NCBI GenBank assembly: GCA_046726235.1
Contig: JBKPAD010000006.1
Span: forward strand, 186,001-250,000
Reading direction: 5' to 3'
Source of the DNA: Nitricoxidireducens sp046726235
Lineage (GTDB): Bacteria; Pseudomonadota; Gammaproteobacteria; Burkholderiales; Rhodocyclaceae
DNA: 64,000 nucleotides
This document shows positions 41,648 to 51,424 of this stretch, in pieces. The first letter of the stretch is position 1, and each line of letters starts with the position of its first letter. A program made the translations under genes and the position numbers. The notes below the pieces were generated by a model, which saw nothing but the letters and a program-made list of their open reading frames with translations, had not been told where the DNA came from and made no database searches.

Positions 41648-44412
41648 ACGCGAACCTGAACGACAAGGACCAGCCGCTGCGCGAGGACATCCGCCTGCTC
41701 GGCCGCATGCTCGGCGACACGCTGCGCGACCAGGAAGGCGATGCCGTCTTCGACCTCGTCGAGCGCATCCGCACGCTCTCGATCCGCTACCGCCGCGACG
41801 ACGACGCCGGTGCACGCGCCGAGCTCACGGCCCTGCTCGACGGCCTGGCGCCCGAGCACACGAATTCGATCGTGCGCGCCTTCAGCTACTTCTCGCACCT
41901 CGCCAACATCGCCGAGGACCAGCACCACATCCGCCGCTCGCGCGCCCACGCCATCGCCGGCTCGAAGCCGCGCGAGGGCAGCTTCGCCCATGCGCTGTCG
42001 CGCGCGCTGGCGCAGGGCGTCGACGCCGAGCGCCTCGGCGCCTTCTTCGAGCACGCCCTCGTCAGCCCGGTGCTGACCGCGCACCCGACCGAGGTGCAGC
42101 GCAAGAGCATCCTCGACTGCGAGCGCAAGGTCGCCGATCTGCTCGACGAGCGCGACCGTGCACGCCTGACGCCCGAGGAGCGCGCCGACCACGAGGAGGC
42201 GATGCGCCGCGCCGTCGTCACGCTGTGGCAGACGCGCATGCTGCGCCAGGCCAAGCTCTCGGTGATGGACGAGGTCGCCAACGCGCTCTCGTATTACGAC
42301 ACCACCTTCCTGCGCCAGCTGCCGCGGCTCTACAACGCCATCGAGGATCACCTCGCGGCGAACGTCGCCGGCTGGAACGGCACGCCGGGCGGACGCGCGC
42401 TGCCGCCCTTCCTGCGCACCGGCTCGTGGATCGGCGGCGATCGCGACGGCAATCCGTTCGTCACCGCCGACGTGCTGGCGGCGGCAATGCGCGCGCAGAG
42501 CCGCCGCGCGCTGGCCTTCTACCTAGACCAGCTGCACAAGCTTGGCGCCGGCCTGTCGTCGAGCGCGCTGCTGGTCGACGTCTCCGCGGAGATGCGGCAC
42601 CTCGTGGAGCTCTCGCCCGACCATAACCCGCACCGCGACGACGAGCCCTATCGGCGCGCGATCGCCGGCCTCTACGCGCGGCTGGCCTCGACCGCACGCG
42701 AACTCGACGACCTCGAAGCGCCGTTGCACGCGGTGGCGCCGGCACCGGCCTACGGCTCGGCCGACGAGTTCGCCGCCGACCTCGATGTCATCCACCGCTC
42801 GCTGGTCGACCGCGGTGGCGCGCTGCTGGCGCGCGGCCGGCTGCGCCGCCTGCGGCGCGCGATCTCGGTGTTCGGCTTCCACCTGGCGCCGCTCGACCTG
42901 CGCCAGAACTCCGACGTCCATGCGCGCACGGTGCACGAGCTCTTCGAGTCGGCGCGTCCCGGCACCGACTACGCCGGCCGCAGCGAGGACGGCCGCATCG
43001 CGCTGCTGCTGGCCGAGCTGGCGACGCCGCGCCTGCTCTCCTCGCCCTTCGTCGAGTACTCGGAGGAGACCGCGGGCGAACTCGCGATCTTCCGCGCCGC
43101 GCGCGAGGTCCATCGGCGCTACGGCCGCCAGGCGATCGAGAACGTCGTCATCTCCAAGACCGACGGCGTTTCGGACATCCTCGAAGTCGCGCTGCTGCTC
43201 AAGGAAGCGGGCCTGCTGCTGCCGCGCGAAGGCCGGCTCGACGTCAACATCGTGCCGCTGTTCGAAACCATCGGCGACCTCGCGCGCTGCGGCGAAACCA
43301 TGGACAAGCTGCTCGGCCTGCCGGCCTTCAAGCGCCTGCTCGAATCACGCGGCCGTGTGCAGGAGTGCATGCTCGGCTACTCCGACAGCAACAAGGACGG
43401 CGGCTTCCTGACCTCGGGCTGGGCGCTCTACCGCGCCGAGACGACGCTGGTCGAAGTTTTTGCCCGCCACGGCGTCGCGCTGCGCCTGTTCCACGGCCGC
43501 GGCGGCTCCGTCGGCCGCGGCGGTGGCCCCAGCTACCAGGCGATCCTCGCCCAGCCGGCCGGCGCCGTGCAGAGCCGCATCCGCATCACCGAACAGGGCG
43601 AGGTCATCGCCTCCAAGTACGCCAACCCGGAGCTCGGCCGCCGCAACCTCGAGATCCTCGCCGCGGCGACGCTCGAGGCGACGCTGCTGCCGCACGAACA
43701 CGACGACCCGCGTCCCGAATTCATCGCGGCGATGGAGGAACTGTCGGGCTACGCCTTCGACGCCTATCGCGCGCTGGTCTACGAGACGCCGGGCTTCGAG
43801 CAGTACTTCTGGGAGTCGACGGTGATTTCGGAAATCGCCGCGCTCAACATCGGCAGCCGTCCGGCGTCACGCAAGAAGACCACGGCGATCGAGGACCTGC
43901 GCGCGATCCCCTGGGTGTTCTCATGGGCCCAGTGCCGCCTGATGCTGCCGGGCTGGTTCGGCTTCGGCGCCGCGGTCGCGGCCTTCCGCAAGGCGCGCGG
44001 CGACGCCGGCATGGCGCTGCTGGCCGAGATGAACCGCGAGTGGGGCTTCTTCCGCACGCTGCTGTCGAACATGGACATGGTGCTGGCGAAAACCGACGTC
44101 GCCATCGCCGAACGCTACGCGCAACTCGTGAAGGACGCCGCGCTGCGCGAGGCGATCTTCGCGCGCATCCGCGGCGAGCTGGAAAGCTCCGTCGCCGCGC
44201 TGCTCGAGATCACCGGCCAGCGGGAACTGCTCGACGGCAACCCGCTGCTCAAGCGCTCGATCCGCAACCGCTTCCCCTACCTCGATCCGCTCAACCACCT
44301 GCAGATCGAACTGCTGCGCCGTTATCGCGCCGGCGACACCGACGAGCGCGTCCAGCGCGGCCTGCACCTGACGATCAACGGCGTCGCGGCGGGGCTGCGC
44401 AACAGCGGCTAG
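41644..44412 (+). CDS. ppc: Phosphoenolpyruvate carboxylase
   Basis: A 922-aa enzyme adding bicarbonate to PEP to give oxaloacetate. The catalytic stretches are present: TAHPTEVQRKSI, GSWIGGDRDGNPFVT, GYSDSNKDGGFLTS, FHGRGGSVGRGGGPS and the C-terminal TINGVAAGLRNSG. Length fits the bacterial enzyme. Its TAG overlaps the stop codon of the convergent response-regulator gene by two bases (CTAG). Confidence 0.97.
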   Translation: MNANLNDKDQPLREDIRLLGRMLGDTLRDQEGDAVFDLVERIRTLSIRYRRDDDAGARAELTALLDGLAPEHTNSIVRAFSYFSHLANIAEDQHHIRRSRAHAIAGSKPREGSFAHALSRALAQGVDAERLGAFFEHALVSPVLTAHPTEVQRKSILDCERKVADLLDERDRARLTPEERADHEEAMRRAVVTLWQTRMLRQAKLSVMDEVANALSYYDTTFLRQLPRLYNAIEDHLAANVAGWNGTPGGRALPPFLRTGSWIGGDRDGNPFVTADVLAAAMRAQSRRALAFYLDQLHKLGAGLSSSALLVDVSAEMRHLVELSPDHNPHRDDEPYRRAIAGLYARLASTARELDDLEAPLHAVAPAPAYGSADEFAADLDVIHRSLVDRGGALLARGRLRRLRRAISVFGFHLAPLDLRQNSDVHARTVHELFESARPGTDYAGRSEDGRIALLLAELATPRLLSSPFVEYSEETAGELAIFRAAREVHRRYGRQAIENVVISKTDGVSDILEVALLLKEAGLLLPREGRLDVNIVPLFETIGDLARCGETMDKLLGLPAFKRLLESRGRVQECMLGYSDSNKDGGFLTSGWALYRAETTLVEVFARHGVALRLFHGRGGSVGRGGGPSYQAILAQPAGAVQSRIRITEQGEVIASKYANPELGRRNLEILAAATLEATLLPHEHDDPRPEFIAAMEELSGYAFDAYRALVYETPGFEQYFWESTVISEIAALNIGSRPASRKKTTAIEDLRAIPWVFSWAQCRLMLPGWFGFGAAVAAFRKARGDAGMALLAEMNREWGFFRTLLSNMDMVLAKTDVAIAERYAQLVKDAALREAIFARIRGELESSVAALLEITGQRELLDGNPLLKRSIRNRFPYLDPLNHLQIELLRRYRAGDTDERVQRGLHLTINGVAAGLRNSG

Positions 44413-45173
44413 CCGCCGATCAGCTCCTTGACGTGCGGCCACTGCCGGCGGCTGACCGGCAGGTGCTCGGGGATGCCCTTCAGCAGCAGCATCCATCGCA
44501 GCTCGGTCTCGCCTTCGGCGAGGTCGCGCTCGCGTGCGCAGCCGGCGATCGCCGCGCGCGCGACGATGCAGTTGCGATGGATGCGCAGGAAGCGTTCGGT
44601 GTACTCGGCCTCGAGTTGCGACAGCGATTCCTCGAGCACGTAGTCGCGCTCGGGAGTGCGCGCCGTGACGTACTTCAGTTCCGCCTTGAAGTAGATCACG
44701 TCGTCGATCGGCACCAGCAGCGTGCGTCCGCGCTCGAGGCAGCGCAGGTGGCGACGGCCTTGCGGCGCGAGTTTCTTGAGCACCGGCGCGTCAGGCGCCA
44801 GCCGCTGCGCGCGGCCGAGCGCCTCGGCGAGGCGCGCCGCCTTGACGGGCTTCACCAGGTAGTCGGTCGCGCTGAGCTCGAAGGCCTTGACCGCGTACTC
44901 GTCGTAGGCGGTGACGAAGACCAGCGCCGGCGGGTGCGCCTGGCGCGCGAGGTGCTGCGCCAGTTCGACGCCGTCCATGCGCGGCATGCGGATGTCGACG
45001 AGGGCGACGTCGATCGGCGTCGCCGCGAGGCGGTCGAGCGCGTCGATGCCGTCGGCCGCCTCGGCGACGACGCGGTTCGGCCGCTCGCCGGCGATGTCGG
45101 CCAGCAGGTTGCGCAGGCGCGCGCGCGCAGGCGCCTCGTCGTCGACGATCAGGATGCGCAGTTCCTCGCTCAT
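44409..45173 (-). CDS. LytTR response regulator, AlgR type
   Basis: A 254-aa regulator: receiver domain (ILIVDDEAPARARLRNLL, phosphorylation aspartate in VALVDIRMPRMDG, KPVKAARL) and a C-terminal LytTR DNA-binding domain (IYFKAELKYVTART, SLSQLEAEYTERFLRIHRNCIVA). The pair with the upstream LytS/AlgZ-like kinase matches AlgZR, which controls surface polysaccharide and pilus functions in Pseudomonas; the targets here are unknown. Its ATG overlaps the kinase stop. Confidence 0.9.
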   Translation of the reverse strand: MSEELRILIVDDEAPARARLRNLLADIAGERPNRVVAEAADGIDALDRLAATPIDVALVDIRMPRMDGVELAQHLARQAHPPALVFVTAYDEYAVKAFELSATDYLVKPVKAARLAEALGRAQRLAPDAPVLKKLAPQGRRHLRCLERGRTLLVPIDDVIYFKAELKYVTARTPERDYVLEESLSQLEAEYTERFLRIHRNCIVARAAIAGCARERDLAEGETELRWMLLLKGIPEHLPVSRRQWPHVKELIGG

Positions 45174-46180
45174 CGGACTTCTCCCTTGCGATAGGGGAAC
45201 GAAATCTTCACCACCCACTGGTGATCGCGCCGCGTCGTCTCGAGCTGCGCTTCGAGGTCGAAGAACAGCATCAGGCGCTCGTTGATGTTCTCCAGCGCCA
45301 TCTGGTTGCCGACGTGGCGGTCGGCTGCGGCCGAATACGGGTTCGAAAGCTCGAGGCTGATGCGGTCGCGCTCGCGCGCGATGCGCACGGCGATCTCGCC
45401 CGGCTCGCCGAGCGGCTCGATGCCGTGATAGACGGCGTTCTCCAGCAGCGGCTGCAGCATCAGCGGCGGCACCAGCGCATCAGGCGGGCAGTCCTCGACT
45501 TCCCAGCGCACGGCGAGGCGCTCGCCGAGGCGCAGCTTTTCGAGTTCCAGGTACTGGCGCGCGAGGCCGATCTCCTCGGACAGCGGCACCAGGTCGCGGT
45601 TGTCGCGCATCAGCGCGCGAAACAGATCGGCCAGTTCCTCGAGCGCGGTCTCGGCGCGGCGCGGGTCGCTGCGGATCACGCCGAGCACGGCGTTCAGGCT
45701 GTTGAACAGGAAGTGCGGGCGGATGCGCGCCGTCAGCGCCATCAGCCGCGCCTCGACGACGGCCGGCGAACGGGCGCGCGCGCTCAAGTCGAGCCAGGCG
45801 AGGATCGCCGCCGCGCCGGCGCCGGCCCAGAGCGCGGCGCGCCAGAGCGATTCGATGCCGAGCGTGGTCCCGAGGAGTTTTCCGTAGGCGACCGCCGAAA
45901 GCATCGGCACCAGCACGGCGAGCGCGGTGCGCACGCGGTGCGGCACGCCTTCGAGCGGCCGCCGCAGCAGGCACAGCAGCATCAGGCTGCTGAAGATCAC
46001 GGGCTCGACGAAGGCCGCCGCCTCGGCCAGTTCGCGCGGCATCTCGGCGAGCTCGCGGTTGCGCGCGAACACGACCGCCGTCGCGCCGAGGTTCGCGGCC
46101 AGCAGCACGCGCAGCCAGACGCCGAGGTTGCAGAGGTCCGGCGCGCGGGTCGTGGCGGGGATTTCCCGTATACTTCGCAT
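45170..46180 (-). CDS. AlgZ/LytS-type sensor kinase
   Basis: A 336-aa membrane kinase: an N-terminal membrane region with several hydrophobic helices to ~residue 135, then a His_kinase domain with the H-box IRPHFLFNSLNAVLG and an N-box LQPLLENAVYHG. The usual aspartate-glycine box is replaced by LELSNPYS, followed by GNQMALENINERL, as in AlgZ, whose kinase activity is atypical. Encoded just upstream of its AlgR-type partner. Confidence 0.88.
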   Translation of the reverse strand: MRSIREIPATTRAPDLCNLGVWLRVLLAANLGATAVVFARNRELAEMPRELAEAAAFVEPVIFSSLMLLCLLRRPLEGVPHRVRTALAVLVPMLSAVAYGKLLGTTLGIESLWRAALWAGAGAAAILAWLDLSARARSPAVVEARLMALTARIRPHFLFNSLNAVLGVIRSDPRRAETALEELADLFRALMRDNRDLVPLSEEIGLARQYLELEKLRLGERLAVRWEVEDCPPDALVPPLMLQPLLENAVYHGIEPLGEPGEIAVRIARERDRISLELSNPYSAAADRHVGNQMALENINERLMLFFDLEAQLETTRRDHQWVVKISFPYRKGEVR

Positions 46181-46222
46181 CTTCCTTCCAGCCTTAGTGG
46201 CTGAATTTTCAAGGTTTCCATT

Positions 46223-47608
46223 ATGTCAGATCAAACCGGCGACAAGGTCTGGTCCGGGCGCTTCACCGAGCCGGTCTCCGACCTCGTCAAGCGCTATACG
46301 GCCTCCGTCTTCTTCGACAAGCGCATGGCGCAGCAGGACATCCGCGGCTCGCTGGCGCACGCGAAGATGCTCGCGCGCCAGGGCATCATCGGTGCCGACG
46401 ACCTCGCCGCCATCGAGCGCGGCATGGCGCAGATCGCCGGCGAGATCGAGCGCAACGAGTTCAACTGGAACCTCGACGACGAAGACGTCCACCTGAACAT
46501 CGAGAAGCGCCTGACCGCGCTCGTCGGCGACGCCGGCAAGCGCCTGCACACCGGCCGCTCGCGCAACGACCAGGTCGCCACCGACATCCGCCTCTGGCTG
46601 CGCGACAGCGTGGACGCCATCGACGGCCTGCTGCGCAACTACCAGGCCGCGCTGCTCGACCTCGCCGAGAAGCACGCCGAAACGCCGCTGCCGGGCTTCA
46701 CGCACCTGCAGGTGGCGCAGCCCGTCACCTTCGGCCACCACCTGCTCGCCTACGTCGAGATGGCCGCGCGCGATCGCGAGCGCATGCTGGATTGCCGCAA
46801 GCGCATCAACCGCCTGCCGCTCGGCGCCGCCGCGCTCGCCGGCACTACCTTCCCGATCGACCGCGAATTCGTGGCGCAGGAACTGGGCTTCGACGGCGTC
46901 TGCCGCAACTCGCTCGACGCCGTCTCCGATCGCGACTTCGCGATCGAGTTCTGCGCCGCCGCCTCGCTGGTGATGGTGCACGTCTCGCGCTTCTCCGAGG
47001 AACTGATCCTCTGGATGAGCCCGCGCGTCGGCTTCATCGACCTCGCCGACCGCTTCTGCACCGGCTCGTCGATCATGCCGCAGAAGAAGAACCCGGACGT
47101 GCCCGAACTCGCGCGCGGCAAGACCGGCCGCGTCTTCGGCCACCTGACGGGCCTGCTGACGCTGATGAAGGGCCAGCCGCTGGCGTACAACAAGGACAAC
47201 CAGGAAGACAAGGAGCCGCTGTTCGACACCGTCGACACGCTGGTCGACACGCTGCGCATCTTCGCCGACCTGGTGCCGGGGATCACGGTCAAGCCGGAAG
47301 CGATGGCCGCTGCACTGCGACAGGGCTACGCGACGGCGACCGACCTCGCCGACTATCTCGTCAAGAAGGGCCTGCCCTTCCGCGACGCGCACGAGGCCGT
47401 GGCCCGCGCCGTGCGCGCCGCCGAGCAGGCCGGTTGCGACCTCGCCGACTTGACGCTCGACCAGCTGCGCAGCTTCTCGCCGCTGGTCGGCGACGACGTC
47501 GCCGGGGTGCTGACCGTCGCCGGCTCACTGGCCGCGCGCGACCACATCGGCGGCACCGCGCCGGCGCAGGTGCGCGCCGCAGTCGCCCGCGCCCGCGCCG
47601 CCCTCTAG
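46223..47608 (+). CDS. argH: Argininosuccinate lyase
   Basis: A 461-aa fumarase-superfamily enzyme splitting argininosuccinate into arginine and fumarate. KVWSGRF opens the protein, HTGRSRNDQVATD and TGSSIMPQKKNPDVPEL (catalytic serine loop) are the signatures. It runs away from the algZ kinase gene and precedes the kinase pair by 33 bp. Confidence 0.97.
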   Translation: MSDQTGDKVWSGRFTEPVSDLVKRYTASVFFDKRMAQQDIRGSLAHAKMLARQGIIGADDLAAIERGMAQIAGEIERNEFNWNLDDEDVHLNIEKRLTALVGDAGKRLHTGRSRNDQVATDIRLWLRDSVDAIDGLLRNYQAALLDLAEKHAETPLPGFTHLQVAQPVTFGHHLLAYVEMAARDRERMLDCRKRINRLPLGAAALAGTTFPIDREFVAQELGFDGVCRNSLDAVSDRDFAIEFCAAASLVMVHVSRFSEELILWMSPRVGFIDLADRFCTGSSIMPQKKNPDVPELARGKTGRVFGHLTGLLTLMKGQPLAYNKDNQEDKEPLFDTVDTLVDTLRIFADLVPGITVKPEAMAAALRQGYATATDLADYLVKKGLPFRDAHEAVARAVRAAEQAGCDLADLTLDQLRSFSPLVGDDVAGVLTVAGSLAARDHIGGTAPAQVRAAVARARAAL

Positions 47609-47641
47609 GCCCGGCACCGCCGCGACACGGGGACGCGCACC

Positions 47642-48940
47642 GTGGATCGCATCGGCAAGTACGAAGTCATCCGCAAGCTCGGCGAGGGTGCGACCTCGAC
47701 CGTGTGGCTGGCGCGCGACCCGTTCGGCGCGCGCGTCGTCGCCATCAAGGCGGTCAACGCCGACGCCTTCGACAAGCACTCGCCGGACGGCCAGATCGCG
47801 CGCAAGCTGTTCGTCACCGAGGCGTCGCTGGCCGGCAAGCTCCAGCATCCGCACATCGTGCAGATCTACGACGCCGTCGCCGACGCCGATCCGAGCTACA
47901 TCGTGATGGAGTACGTCTCGGGCGGCACGCTCGAGCGCTACAGCAAGCCCGACTCGCTGCTGCCGCTGCCCGACGTCGTCGAGATGATCTTCAAGTGCTC
48001 GCGCGCGCTCGACTTCGCGCAGCAGGTCGGCGTCATCCACCGCGACCTGAAGCCGGCCAACATCCTGCGCTGCGACGACGTCGAGGGCAGCACCGACGTC
48101 AAGATCTCCGACTTCGGCGCCGCGCTGACGCAGGCCACGGACCAGACGCAGGTCTCGGGCATCGGCTCGCCCGCCTACATGTCGCCGCAGCAGGTGAAGG
48201 AACACCCGCTCAACCACCAGACCGACATCTTCTCGCTCGGCGTCGTCATGTACCAGTTGCTGACCGGCCAGCTGCCGTTCATGGGCAGCAACAACTACAG
48301 CATCGTCTACCAGATCTGCAACGTCGAGCCGGTGCCGCCCTCGCGCCTGCGCGCCGACCTGCCGCCCGGCGTGGATGCCATCGTCGCGCGCGCGCTGAAG
48401 AAGTCGCTCGAGGAGCGCTACCAGACCTGGAACGAATTTTCGTTCGACCTCGCCGAGCTGTTCCGCAACGAGCGCCTCGCCGAGGTGCGCGATGCCCACA
48501 TCGGCGACTCGGAGAAGTTCAGCCTGCTGCGCGGGCTCTCCTTCTTCAAGAGTTTCGCCGACGTCGACCTCTGGGAGATCGCGCGCATCGCGCGCTGGCG
48601 GCGCGTCAAACGCGAGGAAACGCTGATGAGCGAAGGCGAGCCCGGCGACTACCTGAGCGTGCTCGCCGACGGCGAGCTCAAGGTCACCAAGCAGGGCAAG
48701 CTGCTGAATGTGCTCTCGCCCGGCGAATGCTTCGGCGAAATGGCCTACCTTACGCCGGAGCACGGCGCGCGCCGCGCCGACGTCAGCGCCATGCAGGACT
48801 CGCTCGTGATCGACTTTGCCACCGACATGCTCGCCCATGCCTCGCAGGCCGTGCGCCACGGCTTCGACCATGCGCTGCTGCGCATCCTCGTCGAGCGTCT
48901 CGACCTCGCCAACACTCGCCTGACCATGCCCGTCCCATGA
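47642..48940 (+). CDS. Ser/Thr kinase fused to a cyclic-nucleotide-binding domain (first copy)
   Basis: A 432-aa soluble protein, no membrane segment. Kinase domain ~7-275: glycine loop GEGATS (14-19), Lys36 in VVAIKAV, catalytic HRDLKPAN (133-140), DFG (157-159), and SPAYMSPQQ. Residues ~300-420 form a cNMP-binding roll with CFGEMAYLTPEHGARRADV resembling the phosphate-binding cassette. All catalytic residues are intact, so kinase activity gated by a nucleotide is plausible. Start is GTG at 47642. The next gene is a paralogue in the same layout. Confidence 0.87.
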   Translation: MDRIGKYEVIRKLGEGATSTVWLARDPFGARVVAIKAVNADAFDKHSPDGQIARKLFVTEASLAGKLQHPHIVQIYDAVADADPSYIVMEYVSGGTLERYSKPDSLLPLPDVVEMIFKCSRALDFAQQVGVIHRDLKPANILRCDDVEGSTDVKISDFGAALTQATDQTQVSGIGSPAYMSPQQVKEHPLNHQTDIFSLGVVMYQLLTGQLPFMGSNNYSIVYQICNVEPVPPSRLRADLPPGVDAIVARALKKSLEERYQTWNEFSFDLAELFRNERLAEVRDAHIGDSEKFSLLRGLSFFKSFADVDLWEIARIARWRRVKREETLMSEGEPGDYLSVLADGELKVTKQGKLLNVLSPGECFGEMAYLTPEHGARRADVSAMQDSLVIDFATDMLAHASQAVRHGFDHALLRILVERLDLANTRLTMPVP

Positions 48941-50232
48941 ATGCACCGCAACGCATCGGCCGCTACGAAATCGGACTCAGGATCGGCGAGGGGTCCACTT
49001 CCGCCGTGCATCTCGCGCGCGACGTCGTCGCCGACCGCGAGGTCGCCCTCAAGCTCGTATTCCCGGAGGTGCTGCGCGGCGACAAGGGGCGCCTCTACCG
49101 CAACCTGCTGCTCAACGAGGCGGCGCTGGTCGGCAAGCTCGTGCACCCGAACATCGTGCAGATCCTCGACGCGCAGATCGAGGACGAGCAGAGCTGGCTC
49201 GCCGTCGAGTACGTCCCGGGCGGCACGCTCGAGGCGTACTGCACAGCGGAGCGCCTGATGCCGGTCGAGCGCATCGTCGAGATCGTCTTCCAGTGCACGC
49301 GGGCCCTCGAGTTCGCCCAGCGCGCCGGCATCACGCATCGCGACATCAAGCCGGCGAACATCCTGCTGGCGACGTCCGAGCCGGAGTGCGTCGACGTCAA
49401 GGTGTCCGACTTCGGCGCCGCAATCGACATCGGCGATCCGGCGCGCACCCAGGTGATCGGCATCGGTTCGCCGGCCTACATGTCGCCGCAGCAGTTGCGC
49501 GAGATGCCGCTCAACCACCAGACCGACATCTGGTCGCTCGGCGTCGTGATGTACCAGTTGCTGACCGGCCGCCTGCCCTTCCAGGCGGCGACCAACCCGG
49601 CCATCGTCTACCAGATCTGCAACACCGAGCCGGCGCCGCCCTCGACCTTCCGCGCCGAGGTGCCGCCGAGCCTCGACGCCATCGTCGCGCGCGCGATGCA
49701 GAAGGAACTCGACGCGCGCTACGCGACCTGGGACGAGTTCTCGCACGACCTCGCGCAAGCCTTCGAGAACCGCAAGCTCGCCGCGCGGCGCCAGGATTTC
49801 GGCGACGGCATGAAGTTCGCGGCGCTGCGCGAGCTCGGCTTCTTCGCCGACTTCAGCGACACCGAGGTGTGGGAAGTGGTGCGCTGCGCGCGCTGGGAGG
49901 ACGTCACCGCCGGCACGGTGCTGATGAAGGACGGCGAGCCCGGCGACTACTTCTGCATCCTGCTGGCCGGCGAACTCGGCGTCGCCAAGCGCGGCCGCAT
50001 GCTCAACCTGCTGACGCGCGGCGACTGCTTCGGCGAGATGGCCGTGGTCAGCCGCCATAGTTCCACGCGCGGCGCCGACGTCACCGCCCGCACCGCCGCG
50101 CGCGTGCTGACCCTCACCGGCGAAACGCTGCGGCGCGCCAGCCCCGGCTGCCGCATGCACTTCTACGAAGCCTTCCTCGACGTGCTCGCCAAGCGCCTGG
50201 CGCTGGCCAACGCACGCACGACCGCGACGTGA
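48937..50232 (+). CDS. Ser/Thr kinase fused to a cyclic-nucleotide-binding domain (second copy)
   Basis: A 431-aa paralogue of the preceding gene, same domain order: glycine loop GEGSTS (18-23), Lys39, HRDIKPAN (134-141), DFG (158-160), SPAYMSPQQ, then a cNMP roll with CFGEMAVVSRHSSTRGADV. The spacing NHQTDI(F/W)SLGVVMYQLLTG is almost identical in both, showing tandem duplication, while the sensor cassettes differ more. It overlaps its neighbour as ATGA and is followed by a fructosamine-kinase-like gene in a further overlap. Confidence 0.87.
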   Translation: MNAPQRIGRYEIGLRIGEGSTSAVHLARDVVADREVALKLVFPEVLRGDKGRLYRNLLLNEAALVGKLVHPNIVQILDAQIEDEQSWLAVEYVPGGTLEAYCTAERLMPVERIVEIVFQCTRALEFAQRAGITHRDIKPANILLATSEPECVDVKVSDFGAAIDIGDPARTQVIGIGSPAYMSPQQLREMPLNHQTDIWSLGVVMYQLLTGRLPFQAATNPAIVYQICNTEPAPPSTFRAEVPPSLDAIVARAMQKELDARYATWDEFSHDLAQAFENRKLAARRQDFGDGMKFAALRELGFFADFSDTEVWEVVRCARWEDVTAGTVLMKDGEPGDYFCILLAGELGVAKRGRMLNLLTRGDCFGEMAVVSRHSSTRGADVTARTAARVLTLTGETLRRASPGCRMHFYEAFLDVLAKRLALANARTTAT

Positions 50233-51008
50233 TCCCCCGCGAGGGCCGCGGCCAGTTCGTCAAATCGGGGCCGGCTTCCGAGCGCGCGCGCTTTCTCGCC
50301 GAAGCCGAAGGCCTAGCCGCGCTCCGCGAGACCAAGAGGGTGCGCGTGCCCGAGCTCATCGACTGCGGCAGCGACGAAGAGCATGCCTGGATCGTACTCG
50401 AACGCCTCGACCTCGCGCCGCTGACGCGCGCCAGCGGCATCGCGCTCGGCCGCGCGCTGGCGCAGATGCACCGCGCCACCGCGCCGCAATTCGGCTGGCC
50501 GCACGACAACTTCATCGGCCTCGGCTATCAGGAAAACGCGCTCTCCGATTCCTGGACGCTGTTCTATGCCAAGCGCCGGCTGTTGCCGCAACTGCGGCGA
50601 GCGCGCGAGAACGGCATGGACCGGCAGCTCGTCGCGCAGGGCGAGAGGGTGGCCGAAAGCGTCGCCGCCTTCTTCGTCGATGGGCATCCCAAGCCCAGCC
50701 TGCTGCACGGCGACTTGTGGTCCGGCAACGCCGGAATGCTGCCCGATGGCACGCCGGCGATCTACGACCCGGCCGTCTATTACGGCGACCGCGAAGCCGA
50801 CGTCGCGATGGCGGAACTCTTCGGCGGTTTCCCGGAATCCTTCTACGTCGCCTACCGGGAAGCGTGGCCGCTGTCGGCGGGTTTCGAGACGCGCAAGACG
50901 CTCTACAACCTCTACCACGTGCTCAACCACTTCAACATCTTCGGCGCCGGCTACCTGAACCAGGCGCGGCGCATGATCGAGCGCCTGGTCCTCGAACTGC
51001 GCCGCTGA
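50229..51008 (+). CDS. Fructosamine kinase family protein
   Basis: A 259-aa protein with an APH-like kinase fold: HGDLWSGNAG is the catalytic loop and YDPAVYYGDREADVAMAEL the metal/substrate segment, both typical of fructosamine-3-kinases that deglycate proteins. The family averages ~290 aa, and here the N-terminal ATP-binding part is short. The GTG at 50229 overlaps the preceding kinase gene, suggesting one transcription unit. Confidence 0.85.
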   Translation: MIPREGRGQFVKSGPASERARFLAEAEGLAALRETKRVRVPELIDCGSDEEHAWIVLERLDLAPLTRASGIALGRALAQMHRATAPQFGWPHDNFIGLGYQENALSDSWTLFYAKRRLLPQLRRARENGMDRQLVAQGERVAESVAAFFVDGHPKPSLLHGDLWSGNAGMLPDGTPAIYDPAVYYGDREADVAMAELFGGFPESFYVAYREAWPLSAGFETRKTLYNLYHVLNHFNIFGAGYLNQARRMIERLVLELRR

Positions 51009-51021
51009 CGCCGCGCGGACG

Positions 51022-51345
51022 TCAGGCTGCCTGCGTCAGCCCTTCGAGCTTCTGCTGCAGTTCGCCGGCCTGGTACATCTCCATCATGATGTCCGAGCCG
51101 CCGATGAACTCGCCGCGGATGTAGAGCTGCGGAATCGTCGGCCAGTTGGCGTAGGTCTTGATGCCCTCGCGGATCGCGTCGTCGTCGAGCACGTTGACCG
51201 CGACGAAATCCTTGAGACCGCAAGCCTTGAGCACCTGCACCGCGCGCGACGAGAAGCCGCACTGCGGAAACTGCGGCGTGCCCTTCATGTAGAGCACGAC
51301 GGGATTGTTGGTGACGGTTTCCTTGATCTGCTGCTGCATGTCCAT
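51022..51345 (-). CDS. grxD: Monothiol glutaredoxin
   Basis: A 107-aa CGFS-type glutaredoxin (KGTPQFPQCGFSSRAVQ) with the glutathione-site run TYANWPTIPQLYI and GGSDIMMEMY. Family members carry and deliver [2Fe-2S] clusters. The start at 51345 follows GGAG. Last gene of the leftward hemA-prfA-prmC-grxD set. Confidence 0.95.
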   Translation of the reverse strand: MDMQQQIKETVTNNPVVLYMKGTPQFPQCGFSSRAVQVLKACGLKDFVAVNVLDDDAIREGIKTYANWPTIPQLYIRGEFIGGSDIMMEMYQAGELQQKLEGLTQAA

Positions 51346-51424
51346 GGGGGGAACTCCATATAGTTGATCTAATTGGTCGGGCAATTGTAGTGGCCCGGGC
51401 CGGCGAGGGTCAAGCAACGACGCA

